Source: CF-161 sp035259145
GTDB lineage: Bacteria; Chloroflexota; Dormibacteria; Dormibacterales; Dormibacteraceae
NCBI GenBank assembly: GCA_035259145.1
Contig: DATFWQ010000337.1
Span: forward strand, 1-28,437
Length of the DNA stretch: 28,437 nucleotides
Direction of reading: 5' to 3'
Numbering within the stretch: the first letter of the stretch is position 1; the number at the start of each line of letters is the position of its first letter. This document shows, one piece after another, positions 8,139 through 15,977 of the stretch. The notes under the pieces were generated by a model that was not told the origin of the DNA, made no database searches, and saw nothing but the letters and a program-made list of their open reading frames with translations. The position numbers and the translations under genes were made by a program.

Positions 8139-8181
8139 CCAAGCCCTCTGATCGGGCCTTCCCCAGCACTTGGTTCACTTG
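8139..8181 (-). repeat. Dispersed 44-bp repeat, copy 1
   Basis: On the minus strand this begins CAAGTGAACCAAGTGCTG and contains GGCCCGATCAGAGGG. It matches 26672-26715 (plus) over 43-44 bases with three mismatches and one indel. It lies 28 bases downstream of the stop of the minus-strand gene ending at 8210, in the same orientation as that gene. Confidence 0.8.
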
Positions 8182-8209
8182 TGGCACAACTGGGGGCTGT
8201 TACAGGCCG

Positions 8210-8998
8210 CTAGCCAGGCAGGGAGTAAGCGACCCAGCCTGGCTCCGGCTGAATCAGCTTCCCGGACTGGATAGCGCCGTCAACGGCGTCATTGCACGTG
8301 GGAAACGAGAACCAGTTCACCGCGTCTCGAACTGGCGCGACGACTGCAGCCCGAACGGCCCCAACCAGCAGCTGCGTCAAGCCATCCTCCCAGGCGATCG
8401 GAAGGCCCTTCGAGGCAAACCGCTGATCAGCTCGAATCAATCGGGCGCTGTGCCTGTGCCCTCCTTCCCGACCTTCCAGAAGCACCTCCTCTGTGAAGAC
8501 CGCACCGGTGCGCTGGAGGGCCGCCCGAGCGCGGCGAAGCGCACTTTCACTCACACCGAGCATGAGGATCTGCTCAAGCAGGAGCGGCCCTTCAGCCAGC
8601 AGGCCCATCAGGCGAGCTGCATCCGCTCCCACCGCCCCTTCGGCCGCTTCAGCGCCAGACCTGCGGCATAGCGCGGCCAGCGCGGGCTCGAGCGGGGCCC
8701 CAACGTATAGGAGCTTGCCGCGGTGGAGCCTGGTCATGATGACGTCCGGTCGCGTGCCGAGCTGCCCGGCCCATCTCCACTTGGTCCTCGGCCAGCCGCC
8801 GAACCCGCGAGCGTGAGGGCTGTACGGCTCCTCATGACACGCCTGGAAGAGGCTGGGCAGCCAGGAGTCAGCAGTCAGAGTCAGCATGCCACGGTCTCGG
8901 AGGAAGTCAGCGGCTTCGTCGAGCGTCTGCAGCGCCCCTCCGGGTGATAGCCGGCACAGGCGGTCTCTCCTCCCAAGCCACCACTGCAGGTCACGCAC
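8210..8998 (-). CDS. AlkZ-related winged-helix protein
   Basis: The core reads LQTLDEAADFLRDRGMLTLTADSWLPSLFQACHEE, then WPRTKWRWAGQLGTRPDVIMTRLHRGKLLYV, followed by helical segments such as LMGLLAEGPLLLEQILMLGVSESALRRARAALQRTGAVF that look like winged-helix DNA-binding repeats. This agrees with proteins annotated as AlkZ-related (YcaQ/AlkZ-type glycosylase relatives), from recollection of the family; catalytic activity is unproven. The start is uncertain. The frame is open to TTG 9019, GTG 8998 is used here, and CTG 8932 has an excellent GGAGGGG site and sits exactly at the conserved LQTLDEA. It follows the SIMPL gene on the same strand. Confidence 0.6.
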   Translation of the reverse strand: MRDLQWWLGRRDRLCRLSPGGALQTLDEAADFLRDRGMLTLTADSWLPSLFQACHEEPYSPHARGFGGWPRTKWRWAGQLGTRPDVIMTRLHRGKLLYVGAPLEPALAALCRRSGAEAAEGAVGADAARLMGLLAEGPLLLEQILMLGVSESALRRARAALQRTGAVFTEEVLLEGREGGHRHSARLIRADQRFASKGLPIAWEDGLTQLLVGAVRAAVVAPVRDAVNWFSFPTCNDAVDGAIQSGKLIQPEPGWVAYSLPG

Positions 8999-9071
8999 CC
9001 CCGACAGCCACCATCGCAATCACGCTCACCGCTCCGCTGCGGATGGCTTCCAGCTGCTCACGATCGAGCAT
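8991..9071 (-). CDS. Possible 26-residue small ORF between SIMPL and AlkZ-related genes
   Basis: ATG at 9071 begins three bases after the SIMPL stop, in the same frame, and encodes MLDREQLEAIRSGAVSVIAM plus six residues, ending in TGA at 8991-8993. It has a charged helix followed by a hydrophobic stretch. GTG 8998, a candidate start of the next gene, overlaps its stop. It may be a real coupling peptide or just the remains of a longer C-terminus; evidence is thin. Confidence 0.25.
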   Translation of the reverse strand: MLDREQLEAIRSGAVSVIAMVAVGGA

Positions 9072-9074
9072 CGT

Positions 9075-9725
9075 TCACCCATCTGACGCGGACCCGGGTT
9101 CCAGTGCGAAGGTGACCTCGACGGTCGCCACGACGTCCAGGTGACCAGCCCGCACCTGCATGTCCGTTGGCCCCGGGGCATTGCGCAGCAGTGCCGGCGC
9201 CAGACCGGCCTCGGAATCGTGGTCGGCCGCCGGCTCCGCCACTTTGAGCACGTTGCCCAGCCGGAGGCCCAGGGCGCCTGCGTAGGCCTCCGCTTTGCGG
9301 CGCGCGTCGGCGGCCGCCTGGCGGCACGCCTCGGCGCGGGCGGGGTTGTCTGGCTTGAACCGCCACCGCGGCCCGTCGACGCGCGCCCTGGCCCGGGCGA
9401 CTGACTCGCTCATGAGCCGCCTGATTCGGTCCGGCTCGTGCAGCCGGACCACGACCTGGTTGGACGCCCGGTAGCCGCGCCGCGCCCAGCGGCCCTCGAT
9501 CCGCTCGAACTCCTCTCGCACTGTGAGGCCGGAGGTTGATCGCGCCCTATCAGGCACAGCCAGCTCACTCAGCACGGCCACGAGCTCCCCGCTGAGGCGG
9601 GCTGCCGCGGTCAGCGCAGACGCGGCCGAATCTTCGACCGCAGACACCGTCAGCGCCACCTCCAGCTGATCCGGCTCGCCCGGGACCAGCGCGTGCCCCC
9701 TCACCACCACGGTCCCCGCAGTCAC
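9075..9725 (-). CDS. SIMPL (DUF541) domain protein
   Basis: This 216-residue protein has the SIMPL layout: an N-terminal VVVRGHALVPGEPDQLEVALTVSA strand pair, a helix of alternating Ala/Leu, GLTVREEFERIEGRWARRGYRASNQVVVRL, the conserved helix ARAEACRQAAADARRKAEAYAGALG, then LGNVLKVAE and a terminal strand VVATVEVTFALE. Family members are usually periplasmic or cell-surface oligomers (BP26/YggE type) with poorly known roles, but no signal peptide is visible here, so a cytoplasmic location is likely unless the start is further upstream. GTG 9725 is preceded by a very purine-rich GGAGGGAGGGGGAGGA ribosome site. It sits 15 bases after the molybdoenzyme stop, so it is probably in one operon with it. 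Confidence 0.85.
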   Translation of the reverse strand: MTAGTVVVRGHALVPGEPDQLEVALTVSAVEDSAASALTAAARLSGELVAVLSELAVPDRARSTSGLTVREEFERIEGRWARRGYRASNQVVVRLHEPDRIRRLMSESVARARARVDGPRWRFKPDNPARAEACRQAAADARRKAEAYAGALGLRLGNVLKVAEPAADHDSEAGLAPALLRNAPGPTDMQVRAGHLDVVATVEVTFALEPGSASDG

Positions 9726-9740
9726 TCCTCCCCCTCCCTC

Positions 9741-11741
9741 CTACGTTCGCGTAACCTCGACTCGCGTACCGAAAAAGTCGGCGCCCCCGCCCAGATCGGA
9801 CAGGCCGTCAGACGTCAGCTCGTTGGCGGAGCCTCCCGCCAGCGACCGCCACCAACCGTGGGCGACCGCAACCACGCCGGGTCTCACTCCGTCCCCCACC
9901 CGCGCCGTCAGTCGCAGCTCGCCCCGCTCATTGTGAACTCGCACCTCGTCGCCGTCGCCGATGCCCCGCCGCCTCGCGTCCGCCGGGTCGATCTGAACCT
10001 CAGGATGGCCCTCGGCGCGCAGGTGCCAGGGCAGGTTCGAGTAGCTGGAGTTGAGCAAGTGAAGCCCCGTCTTGGCGCTGATCATGACCAACGGATAGGT
10101 ATCCGCCGCAGGCGGCACGTGCTCCGGCGCGGGCTCCGTGAAGAGCTCGCAGCGGCCTGATTGCGTCGAGAAACCACCAGCGGCGAACGGCGTGCGGCGC
10201 GAAGCCGGCAGGCGTAGCTCGGCCCAGCCATCCTCCATCAGTCGCTCGTACGTGATCCCCTCCATGTATGGGTGGTCCGTGCGCAGCGCTGTCCGGATCA
10301 GCTCCTCATCGGATGGCTGGAACGCCGGCTCATCTCCCCAGCCCATTGCCGCCGCCAGGCGGCGGAACAGGTCTGTATTGCATACTGCCTCACCCAGCGG
10401 TGCGATCGCGGGCTGGTTCAGCGTGACGTACGTGTGGCCCCAGGGAAAGAGCAGGTCCAGGTGCTCGATGAAGCTGGTGGCCGGCAGCACATAGTCGGCA
10501 TAGCGAGCCGTGTCGGTTACAAACAGGTCGTGAACGACGGTGAAGAGGTCCTCGCGGGAGAGTCCCGCGCGCACAAGATTCGAGTTGGGTGCGATCGAGG
10601 CCGGATTGCTGTCATAGACGACCAGGGCCCGGATCGGTGGATCCAGGGCCGGATCGGTCAGCGCGCGTCCCAGCTGGATCATGTTGATCGTCCGCGTCCG
10701 AGGCGATGGGCCGGCCACGGCTCGGGTGTCCATGGCCTCGGAGAAGAGGCTGCGCGTCCAGTGCACCAGGCCACCGCCAAGCTCACGCCACGCACCCACC
10801 ACTGCCGGCAGACAGGCGATCGTCCGAAAGTTCCGCCCACCGTTGGCGTGCTTCTCAGGTCCGACGAGGGTCCGGATCATGGCCGGACGGGTCGTCGCGT
10901 ACGCGCGGGCGAGCCGCACGATCTCTGCGGCCGGCACCCCGGTCAGCTCGCCCGCCTGTGTGGGCGGATAGCTTGCGAGACGCGCTCGAATGTCCGGCCA
11001 GCCGTTGCAGTAGTCGTCCAGGTACTTCTGGTCGTGCAGTCCTTCGGTCACGATCACGTGCATCATGCCGAGGGCGAGCGCCGCGTCCGTGCCAGGCAGC
11101 GGTTGGACGTGCCAGTCCGCCTGCTGGGCCGTGCGTGTCTTGACGGGGTCGATGGCGACGACCGTGGCGCCGGCCTCTCGCGCGCGCCGTACGTAGGGCC
11201 AGAGGTGCAGGTTCGTGACCACCGTGTTGGTACCCCAGAGGATGATGAAGCGGGCATGCTCGATGTCCTCGGGGAGGCAAGCGGTTGACGTGCCGAGTGC
11301 GGTCACCACGCCCGCGTTCGCCGTGTCGCCGCAGATGGTCCGCGCAAGGCGGCTGGCGCCCAACCGGGCGAAGAAGCGGCGATCCATGGTCGCGTACTGG
11401 ATCAGGCCCATGTTGCCGGCAAAGCTGTAGGGAAGCACCGCCTCGCCGCCGTCTGACGCGATGATCTCGTGGAAGCGTGCGGCGATGTCGCTCAGCGCCT
11501 CCTCCCAGCTCACCTGCTCGAAGCGGCCTTCGCCCTTGGCGCCGCACCGGCGCAGCGGGTGGAGGATGCGGTCAGGGCTGTAGACGCGGTCCAGGTAGTG
11601 GTTGACCTTGGCGCAGAGTCCGCCATGCGTATACGGATGGTCGGCCACGCCCGCCAGCTTGACGGCCTTGCCGGCCTGGACTGTCACGTGCCAGGCACAC
11701 GTGTCGGGGCAGTCATGTGCACAGCCGCCTCGCACGATCAC
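9741..11741 (-). CDS. Molybdopterin-dependent oxidoreductase, DMSO reductase superfamily
   Basis: This 666-residue protein begins with a 4Fe-4S motif C7-x3-C11-x3-C15-x27-C43, followed by the bis-MGD binding domains (WEEALSDIAARF, ILWGTNTVVTNLH, VAIDPVKTRTAQQADWHVQPLPGTDAALALGM) and a C-terminal molydopterin-binding domain (PEVQIDPADARRRGIGDGDEVRVHNERGELRLTARV). No Tat signal is present, so it should be cytoplasmic. The Mo-ligand region reads ARTICGDTANAG; which residue binds Mo is unclear, and there is no Sec codon. Length and motifs fit formate dehydrogenase-like or BisC-like single-subunit enzymes; the substrate is unknown. GTG 11741 has no Shine-Dalgarno but a TAACCT hexamer six bases upstream. 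It is divergent from a CaiB transferase. Confidence 0.88.
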   Translation of the reverse strand: MIVRGGCAHDCPDTCAWHVTVQAGKAVKLAGVADHPYTHGGLCAKVNHYLDRVYSPDRILHPLRRCGAKGEGRFEQVSWEEALSDIAARFHEIIASDGGEAVLPYSFAGNMGLIQYATMDRRFFARLGASRLARTICGDTANAGVVTALGTSTACLPEDIEHARFIILWGTNTVVTNLHLWPYVRRAREAGATVVAIDPVKTRTAQQADWHVQPLPGTDAALALGMMHVIVTEGLHDQKYLDDYCNGWPDIRARLASYPPTQAGELTGVPAAEIVRLARAYATTRPAMIRTLVGPEKHANGGRNFRTIACLPAVVGAWRELGGGLVHWTRSLFSEAMDTRAVAGPSPRTRTINMIQLGRALTDPALDPPIRALVVYDSNPASIAPNSNLVRAGLSREDLFTVVHDLFVTDTARYADYVLPATSFIEHLDLLFPWGHTYVTLNQPAIAPLGEAVCNTDLFRRLAAAMGWGDEPAFQPSDEELIRTALRTDHPYMEGITYERLMEDGWAELRLPASRRTPFAAGGFSTQSGRCELFTEPAPEHVPPAADTYPLVMISAKTGLHLLNSSYSNLPWHLRAEGHPEVQIDPADARRRGIGDGDEVRVHNERGELRLTARVGDGVRPGVVAVAHGWWRSLAGGSANELTSDGLSDLGGGADFFGTRVEVTRT

Positions 11742-11747
11742 CAGCCC

Positions 11748-11757
11748 AGGTTAGCCT
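11748..11757. promoter_or_regulatory. Symmetrical -10 region shared by divergent genes
   Basis: AGGTTAGCCT holds TAGCCT for the plus strand (11752-11757), nine bases before ATG 11767, and TAACCT for the minus strand (11753-11748), six bases before GTG 11741. The whole intergenic space is 25 bp, so both messages would be leaderless or almost so. No -35 is evident. Confidence 0.55.
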
Positions 11758-11766
11758 GTCCTGGCA

Positions 11767-12957
11767 ATGGATGGGCCACTCAACGGCATCCGCGTCCTCG
11801 ACCTGACCAGGGTTCTGGCTGGGCCGTTTGCGACCATGCTCCTTGGGGATCTGGGCGCGGACGTGATCAAAGTCGAGCGCCCGGGCGACGGCGACGAGAC
11901 ACGCCAGCTTCCGCCGATCCGCGACGGCGAGAGCCACTACTTCCTGAGCGTCAATCGGAACAAGCGCGGAATCGTGATCGATCTCAAGAAGCCGGCCGGC
12001 TCCAGGCTCGCCCTGGAGCTGGCCCGTGTCTCGGACGTGGTGATCGAGAACTTCCGCCCGGGCGTGACGGCGCGGCTCGGACTGGACTACGAAGGCGTGA
12101 AGCGTGTCAATCCTGAGGTTGTCTACTGCTCGATCTCAGCCTTCGGTCAAAACGGGCCGATGGCGGGGCGCAGCGCTTTCGACATCGCCATGCAAGCGAT
12201 GGGCGGCGTCATGAGCGTCACCGGCGAGGCGGGCGGCAGGCCATTGCGCAGCGGTCTGCCGCTGGCCGACCTGGGTACCGGCCTGTTCGCGGCCATCGGC
12301 GTGCTCGCGGCGGTGGTCGAGAAGCAGCGCACCGGCCGCGGCCAGCTTGTGGACGTGGCCATGTTCGACGCCATGGCCGGCTTGTTGACGCAGTACGCAG
12401 AGCGCTACTTCATGACGGGTGAGAGCGTAAGGCCGGTAGGAAACGGCCACCCCGCTGTGGCCCCATACGGGACCTATACGGCCGCCGACGGCGACATCGT
12501 GATCGGAAACCTGGGTGAGAGCTTCTGGCCCAAGATCGCACGTGCCATCGGTCATCCGGAGCTCATCGCAGATGAGCGTTTCAGGACGAATGCCGACCGG
12601 CTGAAGCGTCGAGGTGAGCTCGAGGCGCTCATCAATGCCGAGACCAGGCGGCGCAGCGTCGCCGAGTGGGAGTCGATCTTCGAAGCCCACGACGTGCCCC
12701 ACGCTCCGGTACTGAGCGTCGCCCAGGTGCTCGAACACCCTCAGGCAGGAGCGCGTGGGCTCGTCACGGAGGTAGAACACTCCAGGCTCGGGCGCGTTCG
12801 TACCACCAGCCGCGCTATCAATCTGCCTGCTTACGCGGCCCCGCAGCCATCGGCGGCGCCAGCGCTGGGTGAGCACACCGAGCAGGTGCTGCACGAGGTT
12901 CTCGGCTGCTCTGACGCTCGGATTCGCGCATGGAGAGAGGCAGGTGTCATCGGCTGA
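11767..12957 (+). CDS. CaiB/BaiF-family (class III) CoA-transferase
   Basis: This 396-residue protein spans the full CoA-transferase III domain. It starts with GIRVLDLTRVLAGPFATMLLGDLGADVIKVE, then NRNKRGIVIDLK, VVIENFRPG, FGQNGP, and the catalytic Asp168 in LPLADLGTGLFAA (equivalent to Asp169 of formyl-CoA transferase). The C-terminal half includes HPAVAPYGTYTAADGDIVIGN. Such enzymes move CoA between carboxylic acids as interlocked dimers; the acid here cannot be inferred. ATG 11767 has no Shine-Dalgarno and lies nine bases after a TAGCCT hexamer. The 3' end overlaps the methyltransferase gene by 14 bases. Confidence 0.93.
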   Translation: MDGPLNGIRVLDLTRVLAGPFATMLLGDLGADVIKVERPGDGDETRQLPPIRDGESHYFLSVNRNKRGIVIDLKKPAGSRLALELARVSDVVIENFRPGVTARLGLDYEGVKRVNPEVVYCSISAFGQNGPMAGRSAFDIAMQAMGGVMSVTGEAGGRPLRSGLPLADLGTGLFAAIGVLAAVVEKQRTGRGQLVDVAMFDAMAGLLTQYAERYFMTGESVRPVGNGHPAVAPYGTYTAADGDIVIGNLGESFWPKIARAIGHPELIADERFRTNADRLKRRGELEALINAETRRRSVAEWESIFEAHDVPHAPVLSVAQVLEHPQAGARGLVTEVEHSRLGRVRTTSRAINLPAYAAPQPSAAPALGEHTEQVLHEVLGCSDARIRAWREAGVIG

Positions 12958-13729
12958 CGACTTCAAGCGGCACGCGCAAGAGAGATTCGGTGCCGCCGCC
13001 GATCGCTACGTCAGGGATCGCATCCACGCCGAGGGCGACGAGCTGGGTCGCCTCATCGAGCTGGCCAGGTTGACAGGTGCGGAGCGCGTCCTCGACGTGG
13101 CCACCGGCGGTGGCCATACCGCGCTGGCGTTTGCTCCCCACGTTCGCGAGGTGGTCGCTCTGGACTTGACGCCGGCAATGCTGGAAGCTGCGGCGCGATT
13201 CCTCGGCGGCCAGGGCATTGGCAACGTCTCCTTCCAGCTGGGGGACGCCGAGGCAATTCCCTGTGGCGACTGCGAGTTCGATGTTGTGACGGCGCGATAC
13301 GCACCTCACCATTTCCCACGGCCTTCCCGTTTCCTGGCCGAAGCCGCACGCGTCCTCAGGCCCGGAGGCAGGCTCGCCATGTTCGACAACATGGCGCCTG
13401 AAGACGACGAGCTGGACGCGTTCTTGAACCGTCTTGAGGTCTGGCGGGACCGGAGCCACTTCCGCGCCCACCGACCGTCGGAGTGGCTGCACTGGATGGA
13501 GGCGGCTGGCCTGTCGGTCGAAGCCGCTGACCCGCTTGTCCGGAAGCGGTATGACTTCGACGAGTGGACGTCGAAGCAGTCGATGCCGCTTGCCGAGCGA
13601 GATGCCCTGGAGCAGTGGCTTCGGGCGGCCCCACCTCGATGCAAGGAGTTCTTCGCGGTGACCGTCGTCGACGGTCGGGTGGCCTGGCTCGAGGCGACCT
13701 TCGGCGCCATCGCTTGCCGGCGGCCATAG
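12944..13729 (+). CDS. Class I SAM-dependent methyltransferase
   Basis: This 261-residue protein has motif I LDVATGGGHTALAFA at residues 50-64, motif II region VVALDLTPAMLEAA, FQLGDAEAIPCGDCEFDVVTARYAPHHF, and the post-motif VLRPGGRLAMFDNMAPED, the pattern of the Methyltransf_11/UbiE-like group. The substrate is unknown. GTG 12944 is chosen because GAGAGAGG lies just ahead and the N-terminal helix FKRHAQERFGAAADRYVRD, typical of the group, follows at once. The frame is open to 12869 but that part overlaps the CoA-transferase. It may be co-transcribed with the CaiB gene. Confidence 0.87.
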   Translation: MSSADDFKRHAQERFGAAADRYVRDRIHAEGDELGRLIELARLTGAERVLDVATGGGHTALAFAPHVREVVALDLTPAMLEAAARFLGGQGIGNVSFQLGDAEAIPCGDCEFDVVTARYAPHHFPRPSRFLAEAARVLRPGGRLAMFDNMAPEDDELDAFLNRLEVWRDRSHFRAHRPSEWLHWMEAAGLSVEAADPLVRKRYDFDEWTSKQSMPLAERDALEQWLRAAPPRCKEFFAVTVVDGRVAWLEATFGAIACRRP

Positions 13730-13793
13730 CCGTGAAGAGCGGCCGGCGGCAAGATGCCAGCCGGATGGGCTCGGAGGCGCGCGGGTCCGATCG

Positions 13794-15902
13794 TTGAGAG
13801 TTACCATCGGAGCCGGCTTGGGCACCAACAGGCCGATCAGCCCACCACCGGTGACCAGGCACCGGCCGGAATACCTGCCCGCGTACGTCTCCAACGGCCT
13901 GCTCGGCATAAGCGCCGGCCGGATACCGCTGGTCCACGGCCTCGCCATGGTCAACGGCCTGGTGGAGCGTGACCCGGTCGAGGACGGCGAGGGGTTCGCG
14001 CGGGCTCCGTACCCGCTCTGGGGCGACATCGAAGTAGACGGCCATGGGCTGACCTGGCATCCCGACATGGCGACGCTCATCGAGCAGGCCTACGACTTCA
14101 GCTGCGGCGAGCTGCGCACCCGCTTCGTCTACCGACCGCAGTCCACCGGAGTCCAGGTAGAGGAGCTCGTCTTCTGCAGTCGCTCGCTCCCCAGCGTGGT
14201 GGTGCACGAGCTGCGGGTGGAAGTGGAAGCCGAGTGCCACCTGGTTCTAAGCGGCGGTCTGAACCCCGCCGGCATTCCAGGCCAGTGGGTCTCCCGACGC
14301 ACGCAGACCCCGGGCACGGACACCCCTGTCGTTGACGGGCTCATGGAGTGGCAGACCAGCGGCGGTCTCTCCACCTGCGGAGCAGCCTATGTCACCCGGT
14401 TGGAGGGCGCCGAGGGCGTCGAGCGCCAGGTCGACGACGTAGACACCAGAGCGCCCATGCGCACCTCGTACAGGTTCCGGGCGCACCCGGGCCGCAGCTA
14501 CGTGCTCCGACAACTCTCGAGCCTTCTTTCCAGCCGCATGCACAGCGAGCCGGACCGGATGGCGGCCCGCCTGGCGTTCCTGGCCGCAACCCGCGGCTTC
14601 GATAGGCTCCGCCAGGAGAACCACGCTGCTTGGGACGATTTATGGAAGGGACGGCTGGTGCTCCAGGGTGCCGACGAGCGCTGGCAGGCGATCGCAGACG
14701 CGTCCTTCTACTACCTGCACGCCTCCGCACATGCCTCGTCCCAGTTCAGCACCCCGGTTTTCGGCCTCGCGTACTGGCCCGACTATCACTACTACCGGGG
14801 CCATGTGATGTGGGACATCGAGGGGTTCGCCCTTCCAGTCTTCACGCTCACCGATCCACTGATCGCGAAGTCCCTTCTCGGCTTCCGTCTTGGCCACCTC
14901 ACGGCCGCTCGACTCAACGCCGCCATGAACGGCTACCAGGGACTCCAGTTCCCGTGGGCGGCCAGCGCCGTCCACGGCGAGGAGGTGATCCGGCTCAGCA
15001 AGGCGCGGGTCATCTTCGAACAGCACGTGAACATGGTGGTGGCCTTCGCCTTTGCACAGTATTGCCATGCGACCGGGGACTCGGAGTACCTGCGCGAGCA
15101 CGCCTGGCAGGTGCTCAGCGGCGTCGCGGACTGGATCGTCAGCCGGGGCGTGGAGACCCGCCGTGGCTTCGAGATCCTGGAGTGCCTTGGGATCGCAGAG
15201 CAGGAGATGCCCGTCAACAACCACGCGTACGTCAACATGGCCGCGGCCGTAGTGCTGCGCGAGGCGGCTCGCGCCGCCCGCCGGCTGTCCTTCGAGAGAG
15301 CCGAGGGGTGGGAGCGCCTCGCCGACCTGCTCTTCTTGCCGGTGGACGAGGCCACCAACGTCATCATCAACCACGAGGGCTACGTCTACCGGGAGGGCGA
15401 CGTCGCCTCGGCAACGCCGGAGACCCTGGTCGGGATGTTCCCATTCACGTACGATCCCGGCCCCATCCGGGAGTCGGCGACGCTGCGCTTCTACCTCGAC
15501 AGAGTGAGCGCCTACGTCGGCTACCCGATGCTGTCCGCGCCGCTCGGCGCCTGGGCCGCCCGCCTGGGCGACCGGGCACTGTCGACCCGGCTGTTCGAGG
15601 AAGGCTACGCCGACTTCATCGATGAGCCGTTCCGCGTCGCCAACGAGTTCAGCCGCCGCTTCCCGGACCAAACCCGGGCCGGCCCCCTCCTGGCAAACGT
15701 CGGCGGCTTCCTGACCAGCTGCCTGTACGGCCTTACGGGGCTGGTCCTGGGACCGGAGGAGCCGAAGGCGTGGGCCAGGCGTCCCGCCACGATGCCGGAC
15801 CTCTGGGATGGGATCGAGGTCGAGCGGGTCTGGGCACGCGGCCGGCCTGTGCGGCTGACCGCCATGCACGGCTCGCCAATGCGTCTCGAGGCGCTGGCCT
15901 GA
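13794..15902 (+). CDS. Glycoside hydrolase family 65-like glucosidase/phosphorylase
   Basis: This protein of up to 702 residues carries a beta-sandwich N-terminal domain (EYLPAYVSNGLLGISAG, WHPDMATLIEQAYDFSCGELRTRF) and an (alpha/alpha)6 barrel. The barrel shows GHVMWDIEGFALPVFTLTDP and ECLGIAEQEMPVNNHAYVN, in which Glu469 aligns with the GH65 catalytic acid by its spacing to the NN and Tyr. GH65 enzymes phosphorolyse or hydrolyse alpha-glucosides such as trehalose and kojibiose; the sequence resembles the hydrolase branch (acid trehalase or glucosylgalactosyl-hydroxylysine glucosidase). Start options are TTG 13794, TTG 13818 (after ATCGGAG) and GTG 13851; none is decisive. No signal peptide is seen. 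Confidence 0.8.
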   Translation: MRVTIGAGLGTNRPISPPPVTRHRPEYLPAYVSNGLLGISAGRIPLVHGLAMVNGLVERDPVEDGEGFARAPYPLWGDIEVDGHGLTWHPDMATLIEQAYDFSCGELRTRFVYRPQSTGVQVEELVFCSRSLPSVVVHELRVEVEAECHLVLSGGLNPAGIPGQWVSRRTQTPGTDTPVVDGLMEWQTSGGLSTCGAAYVTRLEGAEGVERQVDDVDTRAPMRTSYRFRAHPGRSYVLRQLSSLLSSRMHSEPDRMAARLAFLAATRGFDRLRQENHAAWDDLWKGRLVLQGADERWQAIADASFYYLHASAHASSQFSTPVFGLAYWPDYHYYRGHVMWDIEGFALPVFTLTDPLIAKSLLGFRLGHLTAARLNAAMNGYQGLQFPWAASAVHGEEVIRLSKARVIFEQHVNMVVAFAFAQYCHATGDSEYLREHAWQVLSGVADWIVSRGVETRRGFEILECLGIAEQEMPVNNHAYVNMAAAVVLREAARAARRLSFERAEGWERLADLLFLPVDEATNVIINHEGYVYREGDVASATPETLVGMFPFTYDPGPIRESATLRFYLDRVSAYVGYPMLSAPLGAWAARLGDRALSTRLFEEGYADFIDEPFRVANEFSRRFPDQTRAGPLLANVGGFLTSCLYGLTGLVLGPEEPKAWARRPATMPDLWDGIEVERVWARGRPVRLTAMHGSPMRLEALA

Positions 15903-15961
15903 GATCCTCTCCAACAGGTGGCCGGCCTGCCATGCTGAGGGTGGAGCCGTTCCACCGGCTG

Positions 15962-15968
15962 AAGGAGG
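15962..15968 (+). promoter_or_regulatory. Strong ribosome site of rhodanese-CBS gene
   Basis: AAGGAGG lies nine bases before GTG 15978. It fixes the start and argues that the TGA-interrupted gene is still translated. Confidence 0.75.
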
Positions 15969-15977
15969 GACTGACGA

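Noticed and set aside
8192..8205. GGGGGCTGTTACAG, repeated as GGGGGCTGTTGCAG at 16996-17009, resembling insertion sequence ends
   Set aside because: Only 14 bases with one mismatch, same orientation, no transposase or partner end; kept as a possible remnant only.
7904..8671. Plus-strand 255-codon frame across the MITE-like element and AlkZ-related gene
   Set aside because: It spans a hairpin-rich repeat and is antisense to a supported gene; composition is not protein-like.
10272..11288. Plus-strand 338-codon frame inside the molybdoenzyme gene
   Set aside because: It is antisense to clear molybdopterin-binding motifs; no recognisable protein.
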